A DNA stretch of 64,000 nucleotides from Thermoflavimicrobium daqui (GTDB taxonomy: Bacteria > Bacillota > Bacilli > Thermoactinomycetales > Thermoactinomycetaceae), in the NCBI RefSeq assembly GCF_003313465.1, contig NZ_KZ845664.1, forward strand, positions 62,001 through 126,000. Reading direction: 5' to 3'. How positions within the stretch are numbered: the stretch's first letter is position 1; each line of letters starts with the position of its first letter. Shown piece after piece: positions 27,643 through 36,277 of this stretch. The translations under genes were made by a program, and so were the position numbers. The notes beneath the pieces are model-generated. The model searched no databases, was not told where the DNA came from, and saw nothing but the letters and a program-made list of their open reading frames with translations.

Positions 27643-28500
27643 ATGTCTAAAGTGAAGGTTATTACGGATAGTTCCGCAGATATTCCTGAACAGCTGCAAA
27701 AAGAATTAGAGATTAGTGTGATTCCATTAAAAGTGCATATGGATGGGAAAAGTTATGGAGTTGAGCTACAAGCAGAAGATTTTTATCAAAGGCTAAAGCA
27801 GGCTTCCCAGCTTCCAACAACTTCCCAGTCTTCACCTCATGAACTTTGTGAGGAGTATCGGGAAGCTGCTCGAATGGGTGCGAAGCAAATTTTTTCTATT
27901 CATATCTCTTCGATGATGAGTGGTACTTATCAATCTGCTCTGATTGCGAAGGATATGGTGAAAGAAGAAGGAATTGAAGTTACAGTATTTGATTCAAAAT
28001 CAGTTTCCTATGGTTTGGGTATGCTTGTAGTCGCTGTTGCTCGTGCAGCGCAAGAAGGTAAGTCGATCGAGGAATGCCAAAAGATTGCCGAAAAAGTAAG
28101 AGATCATACAGAGCTATTTTTCTTGGTAGATACCTTGGAATATTTACAAAAAGGTGGACGGATTGGAAAAGCTTCTGCACTTTTTGGTTCACTACTTAAT
28201 ATTAAACCGATTTTATCGATTAGCCGTGAAGGTGAAGTTTTTCCGATCGATAAAGTTCGAGGTAAAAATAAAGCGATTGGCCGCTTATTTGAGCTAATGC
28301 AACAGAAAGTACCCTCAGGTTCCCCTGTATCGGTAGGGATCATGCATGCAGATAATTTGATAGAAGGCGAAAAGTTATTAAAAAAAGTGGAAGAACTTTA
28401 TGATGTACGAGAAAAAGTGATCACAACGGTTGGCCCCGTTGTAGGAACCCATGCCGGACCAAAAACAGTGGCAATTGTGCTTATTCCTTTGAAGGACTAA
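27643..28500 (+). CDS. DegV family fatty-acid-binding protein (FakB-type)
   Basis: 285 residues. DegV features: VKVITDSSADIPEQL, the SSPHEL loop with TTSQSSP, HISSMMSGTYQSA, VFDSKSVSYGLGMLV and the C-terminal GPVVGTHAGPKTVAI. DegV/FakB proteins hold a fatty acid for phosphorylation by FakA, encoded just upstream. Initiation probably depends on a short upstream ORF. Acyl-chain preference cannot be told from sequence. Confidence 0.93.
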   Translation: MSKVKVITDSSADIPEQLQKELEISVIPLKVHMDGKSYGVELQAEDFYQRLKQASQLPTTSQSSPHELCEEYREAARMGAKQIFSIHISSMMSGTYQSALIAKDMVKEEGIEVTVFDSKSVSYGLGMLVVAVARAAQEGKSIEECQKIAEKVRDHTELFFLVDTLEYLQKGGRIGKASALFGSLLNIKPILSISREGEVFPIDKVRGKNKAIGRLFELMQQKVPSGSPVSVGIMHADNLIEGEKLLKKVEELYDVREKVITTVGPVVGTHAGPKTVAIVLIPLKD

Positions 28501-28528
28501 TACATTTATTTATTCATTTATTTTGTAC

Positions 28529-28567
28529 GCCTCTTCACTTAGTAAATACCTACGCTGAAAAGGAGGC
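28529..28567 (+). promoter_or_regulatory. RBS-sequestering hairpin before sdaAB
   Basis: GCCTCTT (28529-28535) can pair with AGGAGGC (28561-28567; one G-T pair), which covers the whole AGGAGG Shine-Dalgarno sequence of sdaAB. The loop is 25 nt. Regulation by opening this stem is inferred only. Confidence 0.35.
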
Positions 28568-28571
28568 ATTT

Positions 28572-29228
28572 ATGAAATATCGCTCTGTTTTTGATATTAT
28601 TGGTCCGGTGATGATTGGACCATCCAGTTCACATACTGCTGGGGCAGCTCTCATTGGTCGTACAGCACGGAAAATCTTTGGCCGTAAGCCCCAAAAAGTG
28701 GTTATTACTTTATATGGTTCTTTCGCCCAAACATATCGCGGTCATGGGACTGATATCGCCTTGGTAGGAGGCTTACTCGATTTTGAGCCTTCCGATAAAC
28801 GGATGATAAATTCCTTAACAATCGCCAAACAAATGGGAATGGAAGTTATTTTTAAAGAGTCGGCTGAGCTGACAGATCACCCTAATACAGCTCGTTTATA
28901 TATCGAAGATGAAGAGTTTAGTGTTGAAGTGGTAGGTATTTCAATCGGTGGCGGTAAAGTGGAAATTACGGAACTCAATGGATTCGAGTTAACATTAACC
29001 GGAAGTGCCCCTGTTTTATTGGTGCTGCATAAAGATCAATTTGGTGCTGTAGCTCGTGTGGCTACAGTACTTGCTAAACATGAAATAAATATAGCTTATA
29101 TGCAAGTGGCTCGTAAGGAAAAAGGAGCCTTAGCACTCATGTCAATTGAAACGGATCAATTCGTTGAGGAAAAAGTGCAAGAGGAAATTAGACAATTGTC
29201 GGGGATCGCGAGAGTAACTGTTCTTTAA
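28572..29228 (+). CDS. sdaAB: L-serine dehydratase, iron-sulfur-dependent, beta subunit
   Basis: 218 residues. The opening FDIIGPVMIGPSSSHTAGAA is the beta-subunit signature, and the C-terminal ACT domain (LLVLHKDQFGAVARVATVLA region, about 148-218) is present. With an alpha subunit it deaminates serine to pyruvate. The neighbouring alpha gene is reduced to a 110-residue remnant, so this subunit may have no functional partner here. Confidence 0.93.
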   Translation: MKYRSVFDIIGPVMIGPSSSHTAGAALIGRTARKIFGRKPQKVVITLYGSFAQTYRGHGTDIALVGGLLDFEPSDKRMINSLTIAKQMGMEVIFKESAELTDHPNTARLYIEDEEFSVEVVGISIGGGKVEITELNGFELTLTGSAPVLLVLHKDQFGAVARVATVLAKHEINIAYMQVARKEKGALALMSIETDQFVEEKVQEEIRQLSGIARVTVL

Positions 29229-29267
29229 ATAGAAAGTCGCTACATAAGGAAATTTTGACAAGTAGCT

Positions 29268-29298
29268 AGCCGCCGTAAAAGAAACGGCGGCTTTCTTT
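29268..29298 (+). terminator. Terminator between sdaAB and the sdaAA remnant
   Basis: AGCCGCCGT (29268-29276) pairs perfectly with ACGGCGGCT (29284-29292), followed by TTCTTT. It separates transcription of sdaAB from the alpha remnant and recG, which are normally co-transcribed. Confidence 0.75.
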
Positions 29299-29320
29299 GG
29301 AAAGGAAGTGAAGAAGAAAG

Positions 29321-29653
29321 ATGAAACTTCAGAGTGTTGCAGAGGTTGTAACGATTGCTGAAGCAGAGGAAAGGAAAATCTCTGAGATCATGATTCAGCA
29401 AGAAGTACAAATAAATCGCCCCAATGAGGAAATTTTTGCTGAAATGGCTGATGGTACGCCATCTCATCCGGCAGAGGCAGTTGTAGGTGTGAAAAGTGTG
29501 ATACCAACGGATGAAGTTATTTCAGCCATGTATAAAATGGGTCAAATGATGCCTGTAGCCCTGAAAGAAACTGCTTTAGGTGGACTTGCTACTACTCCAA
29601 CTGCTCGTGCTTTTAAACAGAAAATCTTTGGGTTGGAAGCGAAAGACTTATGA
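29321..29653 (+). pseudogene. Internally deleted L-serine dehydratase alpha subunit
   Basis: 110 residues in one open frame. Residues about 1-45 (VAEVVTIAEAEERKISEIMI onward) match the N-terminus of SdaAA. Residues about 60-110 (IPTDEVISAMYKMGQMMP onward, then ALGGLATTPTARAFKQKIFG) match its extreme C-terminus. The roughly 180 residues between them, with the cysteines that bind the 4Fe-4S cluster, are missing, and the usual IPCDEV cysteine is Thr. Family members are about 290 residues. Good RBS (AAGGAAG) and no frameshift. Catalysis is not expected. Confidence 0.85.
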
Positions 29654-31698
29654 ATCTTGCAGAGGTCTCTGTCGATGTTTTAACGGGAGTAGGAGAGAGT
29701 CGAAAAAAAGAGCTGGAAGGGTTAGGAATTGAATCAATTGCGGATCTGCTTTCATATTTTCCTTATCGTTATGAGGATTATCGTTTAACTGATTTAATCA
29801 CCGCAGAAAATGAGCAGAGAGTAACTGTTCGGGGGCGTGTTTATACTCAGCCAAGTGTAAGATGGTATGGTAAAAGTAAGTCACGCATGCATATCAAGTT
29901 GGATATCAATGGTGTATTTGTAAGTGTGATTTGGTTTAATCAAGCTTTTTTAAAGGATAAAATTCGTTCAGGTCAAACCATTCTTATATCAGGGAAATGG
30001 GATCGCCAGCGTTTACAAATTACAGCGGATCGTACGATGATTAGTGAAGAAGAACAGAAGAAATTAATCGGGCAACTTGAACCCATTTACTCCGTAGTAA
30101 GTGGTGTAAAAATGAGCTGGCTTCGAAAGCTTATCCACCAGGCTTTTGTGGAGTATGGAAAATATATTCAAGAGAACCTACCTGCTGAGTTATTAAGTCG
30201 ATACAAGCTATTGCCTCGAGCTAAAGCGATGTATTTTATACATTTTCCGAAAGGACCAGCAGAAAATCATCAGGCCAGAAGGCGAATTGCTTATGAAGAG
30301 TTATTCTTATACCAATGTAAATTAATGTGGTTAAGGCGGATTCAACGAACAAAGATAGAAGGAATTGCTCATTCATTCCCGAGCGAAAAGGTAGAGCAAT
30401 TTATACAAGGTTTAGCTTTTCCGCTAACCGGTGCACAGAAACGTGTCGTTCAGGAAATTTTAGATGATATGAGACAACCTATCCAAATGAATCGACTCGT
30501 ACAAGGAGATGTAGGATCTGGAAAAACGGTAGTGGCGGCTATCGCTCTTTTTGCTAACTATTTAAGTGGATACCAAGGGGCTCTAATGGTACCTACTGAA
30601 ATTTTGGCAGATCAGCATACTGCATCATTACAGCAATTACTTGCTCCTTTTCATATACGTGTGACCTCCTTAACGAGTAAGATGGCTGTAAGAAAACGTC
30701 GAGAAGCCTTATCTGAAATCGAGTTAGGGTTAGCTCATATTGTAGTAGGCACACATGCATTGATTCAAGAGCCAGTTGTCTATAGAAATTTAGGCCTTGT
30801 CATTACGGATGAGCAACATCGTTTTGGTGTGAAGCAAAGAGCAGCTCTTAGAGAAAAAGGTATCTCACCCGATGTATTATTTATGACTGCAACGCCAATT
30901 CCCCGGACCCTAGCGATTAGTGCATTTGGTGAGATGGATGTTTCAACCATCGATGAGATGCCTGCAGGTCGCAAACCTATTGATACCTATTGGGTAAAAA
31001 AAGAGATGTGGTCAAGAATTATTAGGTTTATAGAGAAAGAATGTCAGAAAGGGCATCAAGCTTATGTTATTTGTCCATTAATTGAAGAGTCGGAAAAACT
31101 TGATTTGCAGAATGCCCAAGAGGTATTTGAGCAGTTAACTGTGGAATTAGCTCCTATACGGGTAGGATTGTTACACGGTAGGATGAACTCAGCAGAAAAA
31201 GAAGAAGTGATGAATGCCTTTGCCGTAAATGACATCCAAGTTTTGATCTCAACCACAGTTGTTGAAGTGGGAGTCAATGTACCGAATGCTACTTGCATGG
31301 TGATTTATGATGCAGATCGTTTTGGACTAGCTCAGTTGCATCAGCTACGTGGACGGGTTGGACGCGGTGAAGGTGCATCGACTTGTATTTTAGTTGCTGA
31401 TCCGAAATCAGAAGCAGGAATCGAACGGATGAGAGTAATGACAGAGACGACAGATGGATTTGAAATCTCTCAGCGTGATCTGGAGCTAAGGGGACCTGGT
31501 GACTTTCTGGGGGTAAAGCAAAGTGGTCTTCCTGACTTTAAAGTGGCAGATATTAGCGAAGATGGAAAAATTCTTGAGGTTGCAAGAAATGATGCAGCCC
31601 AAATTGTTTTAAGTGAAGACTTTGTAACCCAAGAAGATTATCGGAGCCTATATGAGTGGCTACAAACTGAAAAACTTGAATCGATGAACTTTGATTAG
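29650..31698 (+). CDS. recG: ATP-dependent DNA helicase RecG
   Basis: 682 residues. An N-terminal wedge/OB domain is followed by helicase motifs: Walker A QGDVGSGKTVVA, TDEQHRFGVKQR (DEQH box), FMTATPIPRTLA and the C-terminal QLRGRVGRG. It regresses stalled forks and branch-migrates Holliday junctions. It overlaps the end of the sdaAA remnant by four bases (ATGA), so the remnant may be kept for translational coupling. Confidence 0.97.
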   Translation: MNLAEVSVDVLTGVGESRKKELEGLGIESIADLLSYFPYRYEDYRLTDLITAENEQRVTVRGRVYTQPSVRWYGKSKSRMHIKLDINGVFVSVIWFNQAFLKDKIRSGQTILISGKWDRQRLQITADRTMISEEEQKKLIGQLEPIYSVVSGVKMSWLRKLIHQAFVEYGKYIQENLPAELLSRYKLLPRAKAMYFIHFPKGPAENHQARRRIAYEELFLYQCKLMWLRRIQRTKIEGIAHSFPSEKVEQFIQGLAFPLTGAQKRVVQEILDDMRQPIQMNRLVQGDVGSGKTVVAAIALFANYLSGYQGALMVPTEILADQHTASLQQLLAPFHIRVTSLTSKMAVRKRREALSEIELGLAHIVVGTHALIQEPVVYRNLGLVITDEQHRFGVKQRAALREKGISPDVLFMTATPIPRTLAISAFGEMDVSTIDEMPAGRKPIDTYWVKKEMWSRIIRFIEKECQKGHQAYVICPLIEESEKLDLQNAQEVFEQLTVELAPIRVGLLHGRMNSAEKEEVMNAFAVNDIQVLISTTVVEVGVNVPNATCMVIYDADRFGLAQLHQLRGRVGRGEGASTCILVADPKSEAGIERMRVMTETTDGFEISQRDLELRGPGDFLGVKQSGLPDFKVADISEDGKILEVARNDAAQIVLSEDFVTQEDYRSLYEWLQTEKLESMNFD

Positions 31699-31895
31699 AC
31701 ACAATGTCCACTTATGATCTTTGGTAGTGAAGAAAGCGGTAAATTTTTATTGGATAAAAGTGGCATGAAGGAAAAACTAGATCAAAATGAAAAAAATAGT
31801 ATAATGAATAATTGGATCCAGTTATTTTTGGTTCATTTCATAGCGAACAAATCGGTTGACAATCTCCACAAGAAAAAATACCATTTATTGTTAGG

Positions 31896-31925
31896 CACCC
31901 CTATTTGGGGTGTTGCTTTTTATAT
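31896..31925 (+). terminator. Terminator upstream of the TauE-like gene
   Basis: CACCCC (31896-31901) pairs with GGGGTG (31907-31912), then TTGCTTTTT. It closes the recG transcript and rules against extending the next gene to 31910. Confidence 0.75.
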
Positions 31926-31942
31926 ATAGGGGAGGAAGTATC

Positions 31943-32749
31943 TTGACTGAGTTGATGCAATATCTTGTCCTATTGCTAATTGGTTTAGTCGGGGCTTTTT
32001 TTTCTGGTTTACTTGGAATTGGTGGAGCAATCATTCATTTTCCTCTTTTGTTATATATTCCAAAGTGGCTAGGCATCGGAGAGCTAACACCAAGTGAAGT
32101 TGCAACAATCAGTATGTTTCAAGTCTTTTTTGCATCCTTAGCAGGGATATGGTCTTTTTATAAGCAAGGACAGCAAAAACAAACTTTGTTTCATAAGAAA
32201 TTAATCGTTGTGATGGGAAGTACAGTTCTTTTGGGAAGCTTCATAGGAGCATGGGGATCGAAGTTTCTGTCTAATCAGGTCATTCAGTTGCTTTATGGGA
32301 TTCTAGCCATTATCGCACTTCTGATGATGTTAGTACCCAATCGACATCCTCCTAAAAGAGCAGGAGAAGAAGTTTCTTTTCATTCATGGCTGGCTGGAAG
32401 TGTCTCATTCATCGTCGGAGTTTTCTCAAGTATTGTGGGAGCAGGAGGCAGCTTTATTTTATTGCCTTTTATGTTCAGTATATTAAAAATCCCAGTCCGT
32501 ATTGCGATGATTTCCTCTTTGGTCATTGTATTGATATCTTCCATTGGAGGTGTGAGTGGAAAGTTGCTTGTAGGGCATATTCCATTTTGGGAAACATGTT
32601 TTACTGTCCTAGGCAGCTTATTAGGAGCTCCTCTTGGAACACGTATTAGCACCATGCTACATACCAAATATTTACGGATGGTATTTATTCTATTTATTCT
32701 TATCGTTGTTGAGCAGATTTGGAGCCGAATTCTTGGAGCATTTTTTTGA
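31943..32749 (+). CDS. TauE/SafE (DUF81) family sulfite/anion exporter
   Basis: 268 residues from TTG 31943, placed by GGGGAGGAAG. Seven to eight hydrophobic segments occur in two halves. The repeated small-residue motif GLLGIGGAIIHFPLLL (N-half) and SSIVGAGGSFILLPFM (C-half) is the family hallmark. Such proteins export sulfite, sulfoacetate or other small anions; the substrate here cannot be told. Confidence 0.88.
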   Translation: MTELMQYLVLLLIGLVGAFFSGLLGIGGAIIHFPLLLYIPKWLGIGELTPSEVATISMFQVFFASLAGIWSFYKQGQQKQTLFHKKLIVVMGSTVLLGSFIGAWGSKFLSNQVIQLLYGILAIIALLMMLVPNRHPPKRAGEEVSFHSWLAGSVSFIVGVFSSIVGAGGSFILLPFMFSILKIPVRIAMISSLVIVLISSIGGVSGKLLVGHIPFWETCFTVLGSLLGAPLGTRISTMLHTKYLRMVFILFILIVVEQIWSRILGAFF

Positions 32750-32974
32750 GGTATTTCGATGAACTCTATTATTTTCTAGTGTTATATTAGGTAAGGTAGT
32801 ATCAGCAGATGCATATACATGATATGTTTAAAATACATAGTATAGTATGAGATCAAATGACAGACCCGGCTTTCCTTTTCCAATTGAATAATCGTAAGGC
32901 GAAAAAGGAAATCCACCACATAAGAAAATTTTTTCTACAAGGTAAGGTTTTATTTATGAAGTGGGGGGATCGCT

Positions 32975-33280
32975 GTGAAAGATGTTTTATACAGAGAGAT
33001 TGCTGATGGGATTAACCAGACAGTAGGTAGAAAAGCGGTATCTGTAGAGCAATTAAAGAAAATTGTCGATGAAGGTAAGTATATTCGGCAGTCTCAAGGG
33101 AGTATGGCTTTATATCAGTTTGCACAAGAAATTCCATATCGATTTTTAACTGAAAGAGAGGCAGAAAAACTAAAGAATTCACCGAATTTTTCTGATCTAT
33201 CTACCAAAACAATTGAGCTTTTATTGCTAGAACGTGTAATTACTCCATTTGAAGCTAGAATGATGAGACGATATATTTAA
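32975..33280 (+). CDS. Uncharacterised 101-residue protein
   Basis: Starts with GTG after GGGGGG-rich sequence: MKDVLYREIADGINQTVGRK. It is predicted soluble and mostly helical, with no cysteine and no motif that I recognise; the C-terminus LLLERVITPFEARMMRRYI is amphipathic and basic. Upstream 225 nt and a downstream structured locus isolate it from neighbours. Codon use looks like the surrounding genes, so it is probably real. Confidence 0.6.
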   Translation: MKDVLYREIADGINQTVGRKAVSVEQLKKIVDEGKYIRQSQGSMALYQFAQEIPYRFLTEREAEKLKNSPNFSDLSTKTIELLLLERVITPFEARMMRRYI

Positions 33281-33760
33281 AATAGGTTCTTAATAAAAAA
33301 GTGGCTCGCGTAATGGACGCGAGCCTATGCTATCTTTCATCGGATGTGAAAGATACGATATGGGAGAGGAGAAACCGGAGGAAGAGCTTATGGGGAAACG
33401 TAAGTCTTCTCCGTAGTAAGACAGCTTACTTGCTGCCATTACTATGATTGCCGATATTTTTATTTTTATACATAGAAGAGGGTGTATTTCTAAAGCTAGT
33501 AGTATTGACATACCAAATTTAAGTGACGGAAAGAGGTTATGTTTTGGTAGTAGCAAAAAATACACTCTCTAGTTTTTATACTGAATGGTTAATCAATAGT
33601 CTTATTCTCCAAGCAAACTTTTTATCTGCCACCTATCGTTTTGGGATGGGCTTTTATTGATTAAACTATTTCGTAACTTTGTCATGGAATATTTTTTAAT
33701 AAAATTATCTCTTTATGATAGGATAAAAATGTCATCATAAATTGTAGAGGATGTTCATTT
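33281..33760. other. Intergenic region before rsmD
   Basis: 480 nt without a convincing protein gene. The first 150 nt hold the hairpin array annotated as a candidate minus-strand RNA. The rest (33461-33760) must contain the rsmD promoter; a clear -35/-10 pair was not found. Confidence 0.4.
33290..33460 (-). ncRNA. Candidate structured small RNA ending in an intrinsic terminator
   Basis: Four consecutive hairpins: AGTAAG/CTTACT (33415-33420/33425-33430). GGAGGAAGAGCTT/AAGTCTTCTCC (33377-33389/33402-33412, 11 pairs, two bulges). TATCTTTCA/TGAAAGATA (33331-33339/33347-33355). GGCTCGCGT/ACGCGAGCC (33303-33311/33317-33325). The last one is followed on the minus strand by CTTTTTTA, a proper terminator tail. 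This orients the RNA to the minus strand. A TATAAA with weak -35 lies near 33466. No known RNA family was recognised. Confidence 0.45.
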
Positions 33761-34321
33761 ATGCGAATTATTGCAGGGACTGCAAAAGGAACACGCTTGA
33801 AGATGGTTCCAGGTCAACATGTTCGACCAACAGCAGATCGCGTAAAGGAGTCGCTTTTTTCGGTGTTGGGTCCTTTCTTTGAAGGAGGATGGGCGTTAGA
33901 TTTATTTGCAGGTACAGGCTCACTAGGTTTAGAAGCATTAAGTCGTGGGATTGAGCACACGATTTTTATCGATCAGTCTCGGACCAGTCTCGATATCGTT
34001 CGGAGTAACGTTAAGGCTTGTAAAATGGAGAGTCAAGCTGAATTTTACTGTAAGGATGCGCGGGCTGCACTTCGGGTATTAGAGCAGCGTGGCATTCAAT
34101 TCCGATTGATTTTTTTGGATCCCCCCTATCAAAAACCATTACTCCTTCCCATTTTAAAACAAATTTCTAAGAGTCAATTACTTGCTGATGAGGGAGTGGT
34201 CGTGGCTGAACATCTGTCACGTCAACAACCACCTGCTTGTGTCGATTTACTTACTTCATACCGTCAATTGTCTTATGGAGATACGATGATTACTTTATAT
34301 CGAAAAGGGAGGCACTCATAG
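33761..34321 (+). CDS. rsmD: 16S rRNA (guanine-966-N2)-methyltransferase RsmD
   Basis: 186 residues. [13 protein letters not shown] start, SAM-binding [20 protein letters not shown] and catalytic LDPPYQ. It methylates G966 of 16S rRNA. It is followed by coaD after a single base, the standard rsmD-coaD pair. Confidence 0.96.
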   Translation: MRIIAGTAKGTRLKMVPGQHVRPTADRVKESLFSVLGPFFEGGWALDLFAGTGSLGLEALSRGIEHTIFIDQSRTSLDIVRSNVKACKMESQAEFYCKDARAALRVLEQRGIQFRLIFLDPPYQKPLLLPILKQISKSQLLADEGVVVAEHLSRQQPPACVDLLTSYRQLSYGDTMITLYRKGRHS

Positions 34322-34322
34322 C

Positions 34323-34814
34323 GTGAAGGTTGCAGTATACCCAGGAAGCTTTGATCCGATTACGTATGGTCATCTAGATATTATCGAACGAAGTGCAAAG
34401 ATATTCGACCATGTAGTCATTGCTGTACTAATTAACTCAGCAAAGCAACCATTATTTACAGTCGATGAACGTGAACAGATGATCCGAAAAGCGACACAGC
34501 ACTTAAAAAATATAGAAGTGGATAGCTTTGAAGGCTTATTAGTTGACTATATGCGCAAACGTCAGGCAAAAGTGATTTTAAGAGGATTAAGAGCTATTTC
34601 GGATTTTGAATATGAATTACAAATTGCTTCGATTAATAAAAAGTTAAGTGAAGAGGTAGAAACTCTATTTTTAATGACGAATAACCGTCATTCTTTTATT
34701 AGTTCCAGTATGGTAAAAGAAGTAGCAAGATATCATGCAGACATAAAGGATTTAGTTCCAGAACATGTTGAACAGGCACTTCTTAACAAATTTAGTCATC
34801 ATAAAACCCGCTAA
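34323..34814 (+). CDS. coaD: Phosphopantetheine adenylyltransferase
   Basis: 163 residues from GTG. Nucleotidyltransferase motif [14 protein letters not shown] (with the conserved His) and [10 protein letters not shown] near the end. It makes dephospho-CoA, the penultimate step of the CoA pathway begun by coaBC earlier in the window. Its stop codon lies within the arm of the following terminator hairpin. Confidence 0.96.
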   Translation: MKVAVYPGSFDPITYGHLDIIERSAKIFDHVVIAVLINSAKQPLFTVDEREQMIRKATQHLKNIEVDSFEGLLVDYMRKRQAKVILRGLRAISDFEYELQIASINKKLSEEVETLFLMTNNRHSFISSSMVKEVARYHADIKDLVPEHVEQALLNKFSHHKTR

Positions 34815-34833
34815 AAATAATAAAGATAGCGGG
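34807..34833. terminator. Bidirectional terminator coaD / ylbJ
   Basis: CCCGCTA (34807-34813) pairs with TAGCGGG (34827-34833). T-rich sequence follows on both strands. It sits between convergent genes and overlaps the coaD stop. Confidence 0.7.
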
Positions 34834-34835
34834 CT

Positions 34836-36062
34836 TTAACGAATAAAACGTTTGCGAGTATTACGGAGTAAAAATCCGATCCAAAAAATAAGGCATATAA
34901 TTGTGAAGGATTGTAGAATCTCCTCAAACCCCCAAAGCTGATAAATAGAAGGGTTCGCAAAAGTAGGAAGATCATGTGGGAGTCGCGAAAGATACGGTTT
35001 AAGCGGATCCCATATCAGTAATGTGATGATCCCTGCTAAAAGGCCATGAAGAATACGTGCAAAAAAGTAAGGTAAGTAGCGGATATCAGTACGACTTAAA
35101 ATACTAGCAATTTGTGCTTGAATGGAGAGTCCATTCCAGCCAAAAAATAAACTAACAATGACCAATTGGTATACCAATGGGATGTGTGAAGGGCTCTCGC
35201 TAACCATTTGTGATCCGATCGTAATCTCAAAAACCCCAGCAAGAAAGGGGACAGATAGTTGATAAGGAAGTTGTAACCAAGTAAATAGATGAGCAACTGC
35301 ATCTGATATGAAATGAAGTAACCCAATATGATTCATCAGATAAACAAGCACTGAGAACATCATGATAAATCCGCCGATTAATAGCAAGGTTTGTACAGCT
35401 GATGTAACAGATTCTCCTAGTAGTTGACCGAGAGGTCGTCCATCTTTGACTCGGGCACGATGCATTTCTTTGAGAGCACGAACGATCAGAAACTCGGACT
35501 TTTCTTTTTGGGTGGGTGTAGGTGGTGCTTGTGATTCATGAAAACGCATCAGTAATCCTACGAGTATACTACTCCCATAGTGAGCAAGTGCTAAGACCAG
35601 CCCGACAGAAGTGCTTTCAAAAAAGCCAACTCCTACAGCACCAAAAATAAATAAGGGACCTGTTGTACTTGTAAATGAAACAAGGCGTTCTCCTTCTGCT
35701 CGGCTAATTAGTTTTTGTTCCCTCAAACGCGCGGTTAACTTTGCTCCCATGGGGTTACCTGAAATTAATCCTACAACCATGACAAAAGCACCCACACCTG
35801 GTACGCGAAATACCGGACGCATAAAAGGCTCAAGCAGAATGCCGATAAAATGAACAACTCCAAAGCTCATCATAACTTCGGCAACGATAAAAAATGGAAG
35901 CAAGGCCGGAAACACGACTTCCCACCAAATTCTTAAGCCACGTAATGATGAAAGAAAGGCTTGTTCAGGATACATAATTAAAATGGCTCCTAAAAATAGC
36001 GCAGTGAAAGCCAGAACAATCGATTGCAAACGGCGATGGAGAAGGCGTGGAACCATACTCAT
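34836..36062 (-). CDS. ylbJ: Sporulation integral membrane protein YlbJ
   Basis: 408 residues, about eight to ten membrane spans. Nucleoside-transporter-like (gate) domains occur in both halves; FHESQAPPTPTQKEKSE forms a cytoplasmic linker. YlbJ is needed for dipicolinic-acid retention or spore cortex formation in Bacillus. It is transcribed opposite to coaD and to ylbK, as in the Bacillus ylb cluster. Confidence 0.9.
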   Translation of the reverse strand: MSMVPRLLHRRLQSIVLAFTALFLGAILIMYPEQAFLSSLRGLRIWWEVVFPALLPFFIVAEVMMSFGVVHFIGILLEPFMRPVFRVPGVGAFVMVVGLISGNPMGAKLTARLREQKLISRAEGERLVSFTSTTGPLFIFGAVGVGFFESTSVGLVLALAHYGSSILVGLLMRFHESQAPPTPTQKEKSEFLIVRALKEMHRARVKDGRPLGQLLGESVTSAVQTLLLIGGFIMMFSVLVYLMNHIGLLHFISDAVAHLFTWLQLPYQLSVPFLAGVFEITIGSQMVSESPSHIPLVYQLVIVSLFFGWNGLSIQAQIASILSRTDIRYLPYFFARILHGLLAGIITLLIWDPLKPYLSRLPHDLPTFANPSIYQLWGFEEILQSFTIICLIFWIGFLLRNTRKRFIR

Positions 36063-36277
36063 TCTCCTCTCACGGACAGAGCATGTTGCATGAATTGATC
36101 AAGAAAACATGTAACGCTTAAAGTGAATCGTTTTGTGTAGAGTTTAAAAACGATCAGTGGTTGATTATAAATAGAGCAACCTCGGACAAATAAAAGGTCA
36201 TTAACATGTCTACGTACTTAGAGGCTTGTTTATACCTATTTCAGTGAATCTTAAAAAGATTTGAAGGTGAAGTGTGA

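Noticed and set aside
31714-31929. 71-codon ORF after recG
   Set aside because: Runs through the recG terminator, no RBS, no family resemblance.
33290-33565. Minus-strand ORF of 91 codons before rsmD
   Set aside because: Low-complexity hydrophobic start, no RBS, and it runs through the four hairpins and terminator; the RNA explanation is better.
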